Source of the DNA: Planctomycetaceae bacterium
Lineage (GTDB): Bacteria > Planctomycetota > Planctomycetia > Planctomycetales > Planctomycetaceae
DNA: 34,212 bases
Assembly: GCA_900299185.1 (NCBI GenBank)
Contig: OMIV01000378.1
Span: 1-34,212, forward strand
Direction of reading: 5' to 3'
Part shown: in pieces, positions 26,244 to 34,212 of the stretch
Numbering within the stretch: position 1 is the first letter of the stretch
Layout: the number at the start of each line of letters is the position of its first letter
Position numbers and translations under genes: made by a program
The notes under the pieces: generated by a model
The model's input: the letters and a program-made list of their open reading frames with translations, nothing else
Databases searched by the model: none
Told to the model about the DNA's origin: nothing

Positions 26244-27113
26244 TCAGGATCGAATCAGGCTGGCTCTTATTTCATCCAGTGTTTTAAGTAAGTCGTCATC
26301 AGACGGATTGACTCGATGAAAGGTGAAGACGACGTTGGCGAGAGAGGTCTTGAAGCGCTTTTGCCTCAGTGAATGACCGCCGACGGTAGTGGCCTTCTCG
26401 GGATTCGGCTTCGTAACAATTGCCTCGACCTGTGTGGCGGTGAGTTTCTCTGTCACGACTCGGTCGGCGAGAGCCTTCTGTGTGGCAGCGTCTCCGGCTT
26501 TGGAGATGTTGTAGAGATGCCGCATCGTCAGCGGGGTCTCGGTATCAGACTGCTCGCGGGCGAGTTGTTGTACTTCGGGAGCAACCCAGTCGTGAACCGC
26601 GAGGAACTTGCTGATTTCACTTTGTGGCTTGCCGGTTAGGTCGGAGATCGCCTTTTGAGTGAGGTTGAATTCGTCTCGGAGACGGGCGAGTGCATCGGCG
26701 GTTTCTTCTGGCTTGAGGTCGGCTCGTTGCCAGTTATGGACGATCTGATCGACGAGGATTTCCTTCGAGTCGCCCTCTTGGATCCAGCAGGGGAGTTCAG
26801 TGAGTCCGAGTCGCTCCGCAGCTAGATAGCGACGGCCTCCGTCGATGATACGGTAGGTGCTCGACTCGATGTGCCAACGCACGGTGATGGGCTGCTTGAT
26901 GCCGCGAGCTTGAATCGAGGCCATGAGTTCGGTGAGGTGTTGCTCGTCGAAGTCTTTGCGAGGCTGCTCGGGGTCGGGAGTGATACGTGATCGCTCGATG
27001 TAATAAGAATTCGCGAGCCGACGACGGCCCTGTAGCTCTGCTGGGACGGCGACTGAGGACGACTCAAGCGACAGATTCGACTGGCTGCCGAACGCTTGCA
27101 GAGCGGCGTTCAT
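26244..27113 (-). CDS. parB: ParB partition protein
   Basis: The protein has 289 residues from the ATG at 27113. The frame is open to 27185, and neither start has a clear ribosome binding site; 27113 overlaps parA by 50 nt. The N-terminal CTPase/ParB-Srx domain (RITPDPEQPRKDF, ELMASIQARGIKQPITV, IIDGGRRYLAAERLG) has GGRR where GERR is most common. The central HTH (LTQKAISDLTGKPQSEISKFLAV) binds the parS centromere. The C-terminal dimer region is LRQKRFKTSLANVVFTFH. With the adjacent ParA it forms a plasmid-type partition system, which implies that the element can replicate or exist extrachromosomally. Confidence 0.92.
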   Translation of the reverse strand: MNAALQAFGSQSNLSLESSSVAVPAELQGRRRLANSYYIERSRITPDPEQPRKDFDEQHLTELMASIQARGIKQPITVRWHIESSTYRIIDGGRRYLAAERLGLTELPCWIQEGDSKEILVDQIVHNWQRADLKPEETADALARLRDEFNLTQKAISDLTGKPQSEISKFLAVHDWVAPEVQQLAREQSDTETPLTMRHLYNISKAGDAATQKALADRVVTEKLTATQVEAIVTKPNPEKATTVGGHSLRQKRFKTSLANVVFTFHRVNPSDDDLLKTLDEIRASLIRS

Positions 27114-27924
27114 CGCGGAGGCTTCGGAGCTTTTCCGCACGGCGTTCGAGTTCGGCAAAGAACTCGCGGGCGACGGCACTGGCATGGGAATGGGGGGAAT
27201 GAAGATTGACGGGAATGCGATCGGTCACGGCTTGTTCGTAGGTCGAGAGGTCAGGGATTACGGTCTCAAACGCTGTCTCGCCAAAATGCTGTCGGAGCTG
27301 TTTGAGGTACGTCGCTTGATACTTCCGCTGCTTCTTAAACCGCGACACCACGAAGCCCAGCAGTTCGAGCTTCTCGTTGTAGTGACTGCGAACGTGCTCG
27401 AAGGTTTTGGTGACGTGTTGAGTTCCGAGGGCTCCCCATTGAGCGGCTTCGAGTGGCACCAGCAAGAAATCCGACGCACACAATGCGGCATACGTGATGA
27501 GAGAGATATCCGCCGGGCAGTCGATGAGGATGTAGTCATAGAACGCGGCGGCTTCTCGCAGGGGATCGACGAGCGACAGCATCAATCCCGACGACGCCCA
27601 TTGGGCGGGATCGGTGATGTTGTATTTCTCTAAGGCGAAGCTGCCGGGGATGACATCAACATGCGAGAGCTGCGTCTTGCGGATCAAGTTTCCGAGCACT
27701 GGATCCATCGCCGGATTGAAGAACGCATCCGTTCCGGGATTTGAATCAGCCGCAGGAAGCAAGCTCGTTGAGATGTTGCCTTGCTTGTCGAGATCCAGCA
27801 CGAGGCACCTACGTCGTTGCTCCTGACAGACTCCCGCAATGAGCCAACAGGCATGAGTCTTGCCAACTCCGCCCTTCAGATTGAGAGATGTAATAACGGT
27901 TGCACCACGAGTGTCTTCAGGCAT
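27064..27924 (-). CDS. parA: ParA partition ATPase
   Basis: The protein has 286 residues from the ATG at 27924, chosen because ParA proteins start a few residues before the first strand; an in-frame ATG at 27981 is an alternative. The deviant Walker A is KGGVGKT (17-23). DLDKQGN and the later DYILIDCPADISLITYAAL are the Walker A'/B regions of the ParA/MinD family. The C-terminal part contains GFVVSRFKKQRKYQ. It forms the ATP-dependent gradient on DNA that moves ParB-bound plasmids. It is divergent from repA and shares a 160-bp control region with a 19-bp palindrome. Confidence 0.93.
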   Translation of the reverse strand: MPEDTRGATVITSLNLKGGVGKTHACWLIAGVCQEQRRRCLVLDLDKQGNISTSLLPAADSNPGTDAFFNPAMDPVLGNLIRKTQLSHVDVIPGSFALEKYNITDPAQWASSGLMLSLVDPLREAAAFYDYILIDCPADISLITYAALCASDFLLVPLEAAQWGALGTQHVTKTFEHVRSHYNEKLELLGFVVSRFKKQRKYQATYLKQLRQHFGETAFETVIPDLSTYEQAVTDRIPVNLHSPHSHASAVAREFFAELERRAEKLRSLRDERRSASVRQPVESVA

Positions 27925-27993
27925 GGCAATCACATTACCACAAGACGCGATGAGGACTGATTGACGACCCGCGCGCTTCATGGTCTGACATGG

Positions 27994-28012
27994 GACTTTC
28001 TCGGAGAAAGTC
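27994..28012. promoter_or_regulatory. 19-bp palindrome between parA and repA
   Basis: GACTTTCTC-G-GAGAAAGTC is a perfect 9-bp inverted repeat with one central base, centred at 28003. It lies in the divergent parA-repA spacer and is a strong candidate for a ParA/RepA operator or a parS site. The sequence is seen; the ligand is inferred. Confidence 0.65.
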
Positions 28013-28085
28013 TTCGGTTGCGCCACATCATCGCGGTCTCGTCAATCGGTGATGCGCAAAGGGCGTGATACTCTCGGTGCTCGAC

Positions 28086-29543
28086 ATGTCAGTCGCTGCC
28101 GATCACCGGCCCACTCGAAACGCTCGTCGAATGCCTGCGGCTCGAGCACAGCTCACGCTCGTGGAACATGCTCTGTGCCCGCTCGATGTGGATGTTTCGT
28201 TACAGCCGGGCTTTCGATTTGAGGCGCAGTTCGCGTACTCAGACAAGCATCGCAATCGGAAGCTGTCGCAGATTCAGATCTCGACAGCGGATGGACTATC
28301 GGCTCATGACGAGCTTTATCTCTGGGGCTTGCTGTCGATCGCGTTGTCGCAGAAGGAAGCTCGTCCTGAGTTCATGGCGACGCCGTATTACTGCTTGCGT
28401 CGACTCGGCCTCATCAGCGAACACAAAGGCGGACGCGAGTTCGAACTCTTCCGAGCGGCCATTCGTCGTCTCGCTGGAGTTCGCTATCAGAGCGATGCCT
28501 TCTACGACCCGATTCGCGGCGAGCATCGCGCGGTGTCATTTGGATTCCTTAACTACAGCTTGCCGCTCGGAGCGGAATCGAATCGAGCATGGCGCTTTGC
28601 GTGGGATCCGATCTTCTTTGAGTTGGCTCAAGCAACCGGCGGCACACTCTCGTTCGACATCGACCTCTATCGCCGCCTGACTCCGGCGGCTCGGCGGTTG
28701 TACTTGTTCTTGAAGAAACTCTTTTGGAGATCCGAGACCACACCGCGACTCGACCTGCGGCACATCGCGATCGATGTGCTCGGCTTCGCCAGTCACCTCG
28801 AAACCTCGCGACTCCGTCAGAAGGTCGGCCAGTGCATCGAGCAACTCGTACAAGCTGAGATCGCTCGGTTTCCGGACGGGGTGACAGAAGCCGAGTCGAT
28901 GTTTCAGCGACAAGGGCCGGGACGATACGCCTTCGAACTACATCGCGGTCCGCGCTTCAACATGACTGAGTCGCAATCACGCACACCTCAAGACTCGCCG
29001 CTGTTTGAACCTTTGAAGTCGATCGGCTTCGACGAGTTCACGATCGGACGGTTGCTCGATCGGTACTCGGCCCGACTCATTGAGGAGTGGTCCGACATCA
29101 CGCTTGCGGCGATCGAGCGACAGCAACGCAAGCACGGCAAGCCGTTCTTTAAGAAGTCACCGATGGCCTACTTCATGAACAACATCAAGGAAGCCGCTGC
29201 CAGTCGACGCACTCCGCCTGATTGGTGGCGTGAACTGCGAAAGCGAGAACGCGAGATCGAGCAGCAACAAGAAGCATCCAAGCTGCGGCTCATTCGCGAG
29301 CAATCAGCAAAGTCGGAGTTCGACGAGTATCTCCATTCCGAAGTCCGTTCCGAGTTCCTTGCTGTCATGGATCGACTCACTGCCGATCTGAAGCAAGCTG
29401 GTAAGAGCGACGTCGATGCCAAGTCGAGTGCCGAAGAGATGACTCGACTGCACTTTCAGAATCGTTTCCGCCGCGAACGGCAATCATCTCACTGTGAAGA
29501 TGGTCCCGTCTCACTGCGTGACTTCCTCACCCGCGCATCATGA
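28086..29543 (+). CDS. repA: Plasmid replication initiator (RepA/RPA family)
   Basis: The protein has 485 residues from the ATG at 28086; a GTG at 28065 is an alternative. The central region (FRFEAQFAYSDKHRNRKLSQIQIS; DELYLWGLLSIAL; TPYYCLRRLGLI; FELFRAAIRRLAGV; RRLYLFLKKLFW) matches the plasmid replication initiator protein A family, a winged-helix initiator of theta-type plasmids. The C-terminal part is rich in Arg/Glu/Gln coiled coil (RELRKREREIEQQQEASKL). Three iteron-like repeats start 38 nt after its stop, as expected for an iteron-controlled origin. It is divergent from parA, giving the compact block parB-parA-repA-ori. Confidence 0.9.
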   Translation: MSVAADHRPTRNARRMPAARAQLTLVEHALCPLDVDVSLQPGFRFEAQFAYSDKHRNRKLSQIQISTADGLSAHDELYLWGLLSIALSQKEARPEFMATPYYCLRRLGLISEHKGGREFELFRAAIRRLAGVRYQSDAFYDPIRGEHRAVSFGFLNYSLPLGAESNRAWRFAWDPIFFELAQATGGTLSFDIDLYRRLTPAARRLYLFLKKLFWRSETTPRLDLRHIAIDVLGFASHLETSRLRQKVGQCIEQLVQAEIARFPDGVTEAESMFQRQGPGRYAFELHRGPRFNMTESQSRTPQDSPLFEPLKSIGFDEFTIGRLLDRYSARLIEEWSDITLAAIERQQRKHGKPFFKKSPMAYFMNNIKEAAASRRTPPDWWRELRKREREIEQQQEASKLRLIREQSAKSEFDEYLHSEVRSEFLAVMDRLTADLKQAGKSDVDAKSSAEEMTRLHFQNRFRRERQSSHCEDGPVSLRDFLTRAS

Positions 29544-29581
29544 ACTGTGCCACTCAACAGGCTCGATCGACAGTGTCTTCA

Positions 29582-29668
29582 TTGGTGGACTTCGCGTGCG
29601 GTTTTCGACCACCAACTGGTGGACTTCGCGTTCGGAATCATCACAGAGTTGGTGGACTCGCGGTGCGG
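29582..29668 (+). repeat. Three iteron-like direct repeats (putative origin)
   Basis: Copies are TTGGTGGACTTCGCGTGCGG (29582-29601), CTGGTGGACTTCGCGTTCGG (29616-29635) and TTGGTGGACTCGCGGTGCGG (29649-29668). Starts are 34 and 33 nt apart, about three helical turns, so all copies face the same side of the DNA. TTGGTGG of copy 1 also pairs with CCACCAA at 29609-29615. The position directly behind repA fits an iteron origin bound by the initiator. Confidence 0.78.
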
Positions 29669-30086
29669 ATTTCATTGCCTCGGTTTGTCCGAGTCTTGGC
29701 TTGCTGCTGCTGAGACTCCGTCATCGAACGGGTTACGCCAAAGATATGTTTCAAAGTTATTGTTAGACAAAGAGCGGGCTATCGCCCGGTGCTTGTACGA
29801 AATGTTCCACACTTCGGTGACGGACAAGAGGTGCGAATCAACAATCGGAAGTGCTCCCAATTTGAGGGCCTTCAAGGCGATCGCGCCATTGAATTGAGTG
29901 ACTGCGAGCGAAGCCCCTTGCCTACCCATCAAATTGTGGTCCCATCGCTCAATGCAGACTGAGTTTGCCATCGCCAACAAATCGCCTTGAAGGCGCCGAA
30001 CGGTCGCCGGACATGGCGAACGAACGGCGATCGGAGATCGACCGACGACACGGCTTCTGAAAGCCGAGAAAGCACCACTCTGCGAG

Positions 30087-30216
30087 GGGGCGACGTCGCG
30101 GACTAAGGCCGCGACCCCCGAGGTATTTCGACTAGCTGGCGACTTCGCGACCGACGCTGCTACACACCTCGGGGGTCTCGGCCCGGTGGAGTACCACCAG
30201 TCCGCGACGTCGCCCC
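30087..30216. repeat. Long imperfect inverted repeat (MITE-like)
   Basis: The outer arms GGGGCGACGTCGCGGACT (30087-30104) and AGTCCGCGACGTCGCCCC (30199-30216) are perfect 18-bp complements. A second stem, CGCGACCCCCGAGGT (30110-30124) with ACCTCGGGGGTCTCG (30166-30180), has one mismatch, with about 13 nt of extra sequence on one side. The whole could form a large cruciform. It resembles a non-autonomous mobile repeat or a structured intergenic element. Confidence 0.65.
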
Positions 30217-30345
30217 GCACCACTCCGGCTCACCGCCGGAAAGCCGCAGGAGCGGCACGACTCGACCGCCAAATCGGACGGTCGATATCCCTCCCACCAT
30301 GACCACCACCACAACGGCGTCACCGCCTACCAACTTCCGCGACAC

Positions 30346-30384
30346 CGCGTCCGTTGCGTTGGTCGCGGAGCGACCACGGACGCG
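30346..30384. repeat. Two-stem GC hairpin
   Basis: CGCGTCCG (30346-30353) pairs with CGGACGCG (30377-30384). Inside it GGTCGC (30361-30366) pairs with GCGACC (30370-30375). No T-run follows. Confidence 0.55.
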
Positions 30385-30619
30385 AGCCCACTCGAAGGAA
30401 TACGAGTAGAAGCACCCTGCTCGAAATCACTCTGACGTCAATAGGGACTCGGTTTGACAACGCTTAGTCACAGAGGACTTCTTTTTACATCGCAAAATCG
30501 CGAGGCATGCCAACCCTCGCGCTCTGCTGCGATCTCTGGCACGACAACTGCCTCTACTTAATCGCGTTGCAATGGCAACAAAACCGTCAAGCGAAGTGTG
30601 TTACATAAGGATCGAGATC

Positions 30620-30964
30620 ATGAGCTTGTTGAAGAGAGCTGCCTTAGTCATTGCCGTTACGGGACTTGGCTTAGTCAATTATGAGGCTCGTGCGGATCAT
30701 TGGAGTTTTGGGCGAAATCACCGCACCTATGAGCCAGTCTATTCACATTCATCTCACGGTTACGGATCTGGCGGACTCAACTACAATCGCGACGTCTATC
30801 GCTCGACCGGGAATGGCGACTACTACCGGACGGCACCGAGCCCAACGTACCACAACACGACTCATTTCGATTATCACCCAACTGAGGTTGTTCGTCATCG
30901 AAATCACCTCGACGTCCAGCGAGGGCACTACGACTTGCATAGAACTGGGCACTGGGATTGGTAG
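30620..30964 (+). CDS. Small His/Tyr-rich secreted protein
   Basis: The protein has 114 residues from the ATG at 30620, with AAGGA about 9 nt upstream. The signal peptide MSLLKRAALVIAVTGLGLVNYEARA is followed by a mature part of about 89 residues with 12 His and many Tyr, Arg and Asp residues, e.g. NHRTYEPVYSHSSHGYG and HYDLHRTGHWDW. His-rich secreted proteins of this kind can bind Cu, Ni or Zn, which fits the downstream efflux genes. Function is inferred from composition only. Confidence 0.7.
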   Translation: MSLLKRAALVIAVTGLGLVNYEARADHWSFGRNHRTYEPVYSHSSHGYGSGGLNYNRDVYRSTGNGDYYRTAPSPTYHNTTHFDYHPTEVVRHRNHLDVQRGHYDLHRTGHWDW

Positions 30965-31174
30965 TGGATATCGAGAACGACATGTTCGGCAGAGCCTCCA
31001 AAACGGACTGGTTTCAGCACTTACACTCAGAGTCTGCGGTGTTTTAGGGAATCTGCGTTAGGTTGGATTAACTTTCTAAGTTTTCTCGTTTTCACGGCGT
31101 ATTCATGCCGAATTGAACTTCGGATTTGGCAAGCGCAGTTTTCGACTTTAACTCTTAATTAGGCCGCTCGACTC

Positions 31175-31675
31175 ATGATTCGTTGGCTATCCATTTTGTT
31201 GGCGCTTATGGCGCAGTGCTCGGCGATGATGTCGCCGTTGTTGCTGCGTCATTGCACCAGCGCCGATGGTCGACAGTGTATTGAGTGGCAAAGCGAAGTC
31301 TGTGTCTGCGGCGACAGTAAGCATGCGTCGCATGAATCAGATTACGCTGCCTGCGGACACCAAGAAGAGTTGGAGACTCACCGTTGTTGTGATTCTTGTG
31401 CTGCTGACGAAGAGCTGCCGAAATCTGAGGACAACAATCTCGTTGTCGTTGCTCGTCATGCTTGTGATTGTGATCACTCGCCGTTTGAGGTTGTCCAAGT
31501 TCAAGTCGGGCGAAGCGAGATCTTGTACTCGCATCTCATGGTAGTCCTGAATGATGTAGGCGTATTCCAACCGCAAATTTCGACGCTGCCTCCCGTGCGT
31601 CTTGCCGAGCGAGAGTTGAGGTCTGATCCCGACTCGCATCTGGCTATCTTGGCAGTCGTTGCTTTGCGCGTTTAG
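31175..31675 (+). CDS. Cys/His-rich secreted protein upstream of metal efflux genes
   Basis: The protein has 166 residues. The N-terminus MIRWLSILLALMAQCSAMMSP is a signal peptide-like stretch. The mature part has Cys and His clusters (HCTSADGRQC, VCVCGDSKH, CGHQ, HRCCDSCA, HACDCDH), a plausible metal-binding or disulfide-rich domain. The C-terminal third is ordinary (ILYSHLMVVLNDVGVFQPQ). It sits 192 bp before the CusB-like gene in the same direction, so it may be part of the same metal-response unit. No family recognised. Confidence 0.65.
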   Translation: MIRWLSILLALMAQCSAMMSPLLLRHCTSADGRQCIEWQSEVCVCGDSKHASHESDYAACGHQEELETHRCCDSCAADEELPKSEDNNLVVVARHACDCDHSPFEVVQVQVGRSEILYSHLMVVLNDVGVFQPQISTLPPVRLAERELRSDPDSHLAILAVVALRV

Positions 31676-31867
31676 CGCCTCGTGGATTGAGTGTCGCGGT
31701 GATGTCGTTTCCACCGCTTGATGTCTCCACTTCTCTTTTGGCGATAACGGCTGCTGACCCGTTCTTGTGGTCAAGATCCTTGGTGTAGATCCACGTGCTT
31801 CGCGCTTCAATGCGGGTGGTGTTCTGCTTCCACTGGGATCGAAAGGCGTTGTCGCAGGAGTCTTTCC

Positions 31868-33472
31868 ATGACGACTTCTGTCGCTGAAGTTCCCGTCACT
31901 TCAAATTCAAAGACGGCCGCGTTGCATACTAAGAGCAGCCCGCTCGGTCGATTGCTGCATGGGATCCCGACCGTCGTGACGTTTGGTCTGTTGGGGTCGG
32001 TTGCTTGGTTCGGACATCATCACGGTTGGAAGCTGCCGAAGGCTTCGGAACTCAACGGAGCGACGGCACCGGTCTCTGAGAATTGGTGTGCCGAACACAA
32101 TGTCCCGGAAGACGTCTGCGTCGAGTGTCAGAAGGATCTGATGCCCGGTTGTAAGAAGCCTCGATGGTGCAAAGAGCACGGCGTTTCGGAATGTCCGACT
32201 CACCATCCAGAACTGGCTCAGGTGGCCGGCGAGCCGCGGATGCCGAAGTACGACACCGTAGACGCGGTCACTCAGTTCAACCGCGTCGAGAACAACAGTC
32301 GCTGCAAAAAGTTTACTCGCCGCATCCAATTCGAATCGCAGGCAGCGTTCGACAAAACAGGCATTGATGTTGATGTCGTCACCGAGCGCCCAATGATCGA
32401 AGCACTGCGGATCAACGGCGAGTTGGGCTATGACCAAACTCAGGTCGCTCATCTTTCAGCACGAGTTCCCGGCACAGTTTGGAAGGTCTTCAAACGTCAG
32501 GGGCAGGACGTGAAAGAGGGCGACATTCTGGCGTTGGTCGACGCCGCAGAAGTTGGCAAAGCGAAGACTTCACTCGGCACTTCGATCATTCAGCTACAAC
32601 TGCGAAAGAAGTCCTTTGAAGCACTCAAGAGTTCCGCAGGAGCAGTTCCCGAACGCCAAATCCGAGAAGCCGAATCGGCCTATGAGGAAGCTCGCATTCA
32701 AGTACTGATGGGGCAGCAAGCTCTGATCAACTTGGGATTCGAAGTTCCGCTCGGTTTGGAGAAGTCTGACCCGGACCAGCTCACTCGAAGACTGCAATGC
32801 CTCGGTCTGCCCAATGATCTGTGCGAGCAATTCGCCAAGCGCGGCCATCTGACGATGAACTTGATTCCGATCATCGCACCGCAAGATGGCACGATCGTCG
32901 AAATGGATGTGGTCGCGGGTGAAGTCGTCTCGTCCGAACGAGTCATCATCACGATGTCGAAGCTTGATCGCATGTGGCTGACGCTGCATGTGAAGCAAGA
33001 GGATGCGAAGTACGTGCATGTCGGTCAGTCAGCCAAATTCAAAGCCGACGGCAGCAGCGATGAAGTATCGGGCGACGTGATCTGGATCAGTCCTGCCGTT
33101 GATGAAGTCACTCGCACCTTGAAGGTCCGAGTCGACCTGCCGAACACCGACCTCGCCTTGAAGGCCAACAGCTTTGGCACTGGCTGGATTGAACTTCGTA
33201 AAGAGCCCAACGCCGTCACGGTCCCGAAAGAGGCCATTCAATGGGACGGCGACTGCAACGTTGTCTTTGTGCGAGACAAGAACTTCTTGAAGAACGGCTC
33301 GCTCAAAGTCTTCCATGTCCGCCAAGTGCGACTGGGAGCCAAGAGCGACACGCACGTCGAACTCCTCGCCGGCGTACTGCCCGGCGAAGTGGTTGCAAGC
33401 AAGGGCAGCGCCATGCTGCGAAGCGAACTCTTGAAGAACAGCCTCGGAGACGGTTGCGGCTGTGGTCATTGA
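31868..33472 (+). CDS. RND efflux periplasmic adaptor (CusB/CzcB-like)
   Basis: The protein has 534 residues, with AGGAG about 9 nt before the ATG. A single TM helix is at about 33-49. It is followed by an unusual Cys/His-rich insert (Cys 74, 84, 87, 95, 101 and 109, with HNVPEDVCVEC and CKEHGVSECPTHH) resembling a heavy-metal-binding module. The rest is a membrane fusion protein: lipoyl-like halves (VAHLSARVPGTVWKVFKRQGQDVKEGDILALVD ... IIAPQDGTIVEMDVVAGEVV), a helical hairpin and a beta-barrel (VHVGQSAKFKADG). The end is GDGCGCGH, another possible metal site. It links an inner-membrane RND pump to an outer-membrane channel. Copper, silver or cobalt/zinc is likely; the metal cannot be fixed. 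Confidence 0.9.
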   Translation: MTTSVAEVPVTSNSKTAALHTKSSPLGRLLHGIPTVVTFGLLGSVAWFGHHHGWKLPKASELNGATAPVSENWCAEHNVPEDVCVECQKDLMPGCKKPRWCKEHGVSECPTHHPELAQVAGEPRMPKYDTVDAVTQFNRVENNSRCKKFTRRIQFESQAAFDKTGIDVDVVTERPMIEALRINGELGYDQTQVAHLSARVPGTVWKVFKRQGQDVKEGDILALVDAAEVGKAKTSLGTSIIQLQLRKKSFEALKSSAGAVPERQIREAESAYEEARIQVLMGQQALINLGFEVPLGLEKSDPDQLTRRLQCLGLPNDLCEQFAKRGHLTMNLIPIIAPQDGTIVEMDVVAGEVVSSERVIITMSKLDRMWLTLHVKQEDAKYVHVGQSAKFKADGSSDEVSGDVIWISPAVDEVTRTLKVRVDLPNTDLALKANSFGTGWIELRKEPNAVTVPKEAIQWDGDCNVVFVRDKNFLKNGSLKVFHVRQVRLGAKSDTHVELLAGVLPGEVVASKGSAMLRSELLKNSLGDGCGCGH

Positions 33473-33526
33473 TGCCACGAAGTCGCAGCTCGTTTTACGT
33501 CTCACTCTCTTCTTCAAAGGCGCATC

Positions 33527-34212
33527 ATGTTGAATGCGGTGATTGAGTTCTCTTTGCGTTATCGCGTCATTGTCCTGCTGCTGACTGTCGGGCTGATCGT
33601 CGCGGGTGGGGTCGCGCTGACTCAGATGGATGTGGATGCCTTCCCGGATACGACGCCGGTGCAAGTGCAGATCAACACGGTCGTGCCGTCGCTCGGGCCG
33701 GAAGACGTTGAGTCACAGATCACGTTTCCGATCGAGCAAGCCATCAGTGGCATGCCAAAGTTGGAGCTGATGCGATCGGTCTCGAAGTTTGGCTTGTCGC
33801 AAGTGGTCGTCACGTTTGAAGACGGGACCGATATCTACTTCGCACGACAGGTCGTTAACGAGCGACTGGGAACCGTTGAACTACCACCGGGTATTGAACG
33901 CCCCAAGATGGGGCCAGTCGCGACGGGACTGGGAGAAGTCTTCCACTACGTTGTCACAGGCCAAGGCAACGACATCACCGAACTCCGTACGATTCATGAC
34001 TGGGTCATCAAGCCCGCCATGAGGACCGTGCGCGGCACCGCAGAGATCAACAGTTGGGGCGGTTTCGAAAAGCAGTATCAGATCCGCATTGATCCCGAGC
34101 GGCTCATTAAGCACGACGTTGCGTTTGATGAAGTCACCAATGCCGTGCAGAACAACAACAAGAACGTCGGCGGCGGCAACATCACTCAGTCGAGCGGCAT
34201 GTTGTTGGTCCA
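33527..34212 (+). CDS. RND metal efflux pump (CusA/CzcA-like), 3' cut by window end
   Basis: The gene starts at the ATG at 33527 with AAAGG 6 nt upstream and stays open to the window end (228 codons visible). The N-terminus (MLNAVIEFSLRYRVIVLLLTVGLIVAGG) is the first TM helix. MDVDAFPDTTPVQVQI, VPSLGPEDVESQITFPIE and GLSQVVVTFEDGTDIYFARQ are diagnostic of heavy-metal-efflux RND transporters of the CusA/CzcA class. It drives proton-coupled metal export together with the adaptor just upstream (spacing 54 nt). The remainder, about three quarters, lies outside the window. Confidence 0.95.
   Translation, partial: MLNAVIEFSLRYRVIVLLLTVGLIVAGGVALTQMDVDAFPDTTPVQVQINTVVPSLGPEDVESQITFPIEQAISGMPKLELMRSVSKFGLSQVVVTFEDGTDIYFARQVVNERLGTVELPPGIERPKMGPVATGLGEVFHYVVTGQGNDITELRTIHDWVIKPAMRTVRGTAEINSWGGFEKQYQIRIDPERLIKHDVAFDEVTNAVQNNNKNVGGGNITQSSGMLLV

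Larger units (their letters stand above)
29669..30619. other. Gene-free right-end region, rich in inverted repeats
   Basis: No convincing gene; the longest open frame (29672-30223, minus) has poor protein character. GC-rich hairpins are dense: CGGCTT/AAGCCG (30051-30066), a long imperfect inverted repeat (30087-30216), a two-stem hairpin (30346-30384) and CGCGAGG/CCTCGCG (30501-30523). The right border of the integrated element should lie in or near here, but no copy of the tRNA-Arg 3' end was found. The promoter of the His-rich protein gene should be at its right edge. Confidence 0.5.

Noticed and set aside
29672-30223. 183-residue minus-strand frame
   Set aside because: It runs through GC-rich inverted repeats, and neither its sequence nor its context supports a gene.
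30443-30451. 9-bp match (AGGGACTCG) to the tRNA-Arg T-arm, a possible attR
   Set aside because: It is in inverted orientation and too short to stand out from chance.

Overview
The window looks like a planctomycete chromosome segment carrying an integrated plasmid-like element. The planctomycete call is inference. It rests on a giant secreted RTX-type protein, a Tat-exported sugar isomerase-like TIM barrel, a Ser/Thr kinase fused to WD40-like repeats beside a sigma-region-4-like protein, and small His-rich and Cys-rich secreted proteins next to a Cus/Czc-type efflux system. No rRNA is present to confirm it.

Left flank (1-6655): the 3' part of a large repeat-rich surface protein with RTX calcium-binding repeats; a secreted sugar phosphate isomerase/epimerase-like protein; a 116-nt nested hairpin ending in a T-run; a secreted TPR protein; and a tRNA-Arg(TCG).

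Element (about 6656 to 29.7-30.5 kb): a tyrosine recombinase lies immediately downstream of the tRNA and is flanked by a perfect 19-bp direct repeat. A convergent minus-strand cluster of four small genes encodes an excisionase-like HTH protein, two related small proteins and a zinc-ribbon protein. Then come a structured non-coding stretch (9.9-10.15 kb) and a minus-strand conjugation-like module: a replication-relaxation-type wHTH protein, a TraG/FtsK-like ATPase, a membrane coiled-coil protein, a vWA-like lipoprotein and a multi-TM protein. A plus-strand cluster follows: an unknown protein, a sigma-r4-like protein and a kinase-WD40 protein whose reading frame is cut by one in-frame TAG. A three-gene minus-strand cargo operon (DUF3732-type ABC ATPase, middle component, nuclease-like protein) matches the ABC three-component (ABC-3C) conflict-system layout. 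The right end is a plasmid maintenance block: parB and parA (minus), a 19-bp palindrome, repA (plus) and three 20-bp iteron-like repeats just behind repA.

Right flank (about 29.7-34.2 kb): a gene-free kilobase rich in GC-rich inverted repeats, then a metal-related cluster: a His-rich secreted protein, a Cys/His-rich secreted protein, a CusB-like adaptor with extra Cys residues, and the start of a CusA/CzcA-like RND pump cut by the window end. The exact right border of the element (attR) could not be found.

Interpretation: integrase plus RepA, ParAB and iterons suggest an integrative plasmid. Its cargo is a predicted anti-phage/anti-plasmid ABC-3C system and a signalling cluster. No relaxase, VirB4 or pilus gene was recognised, so self-transfer is not supported by this window alone.
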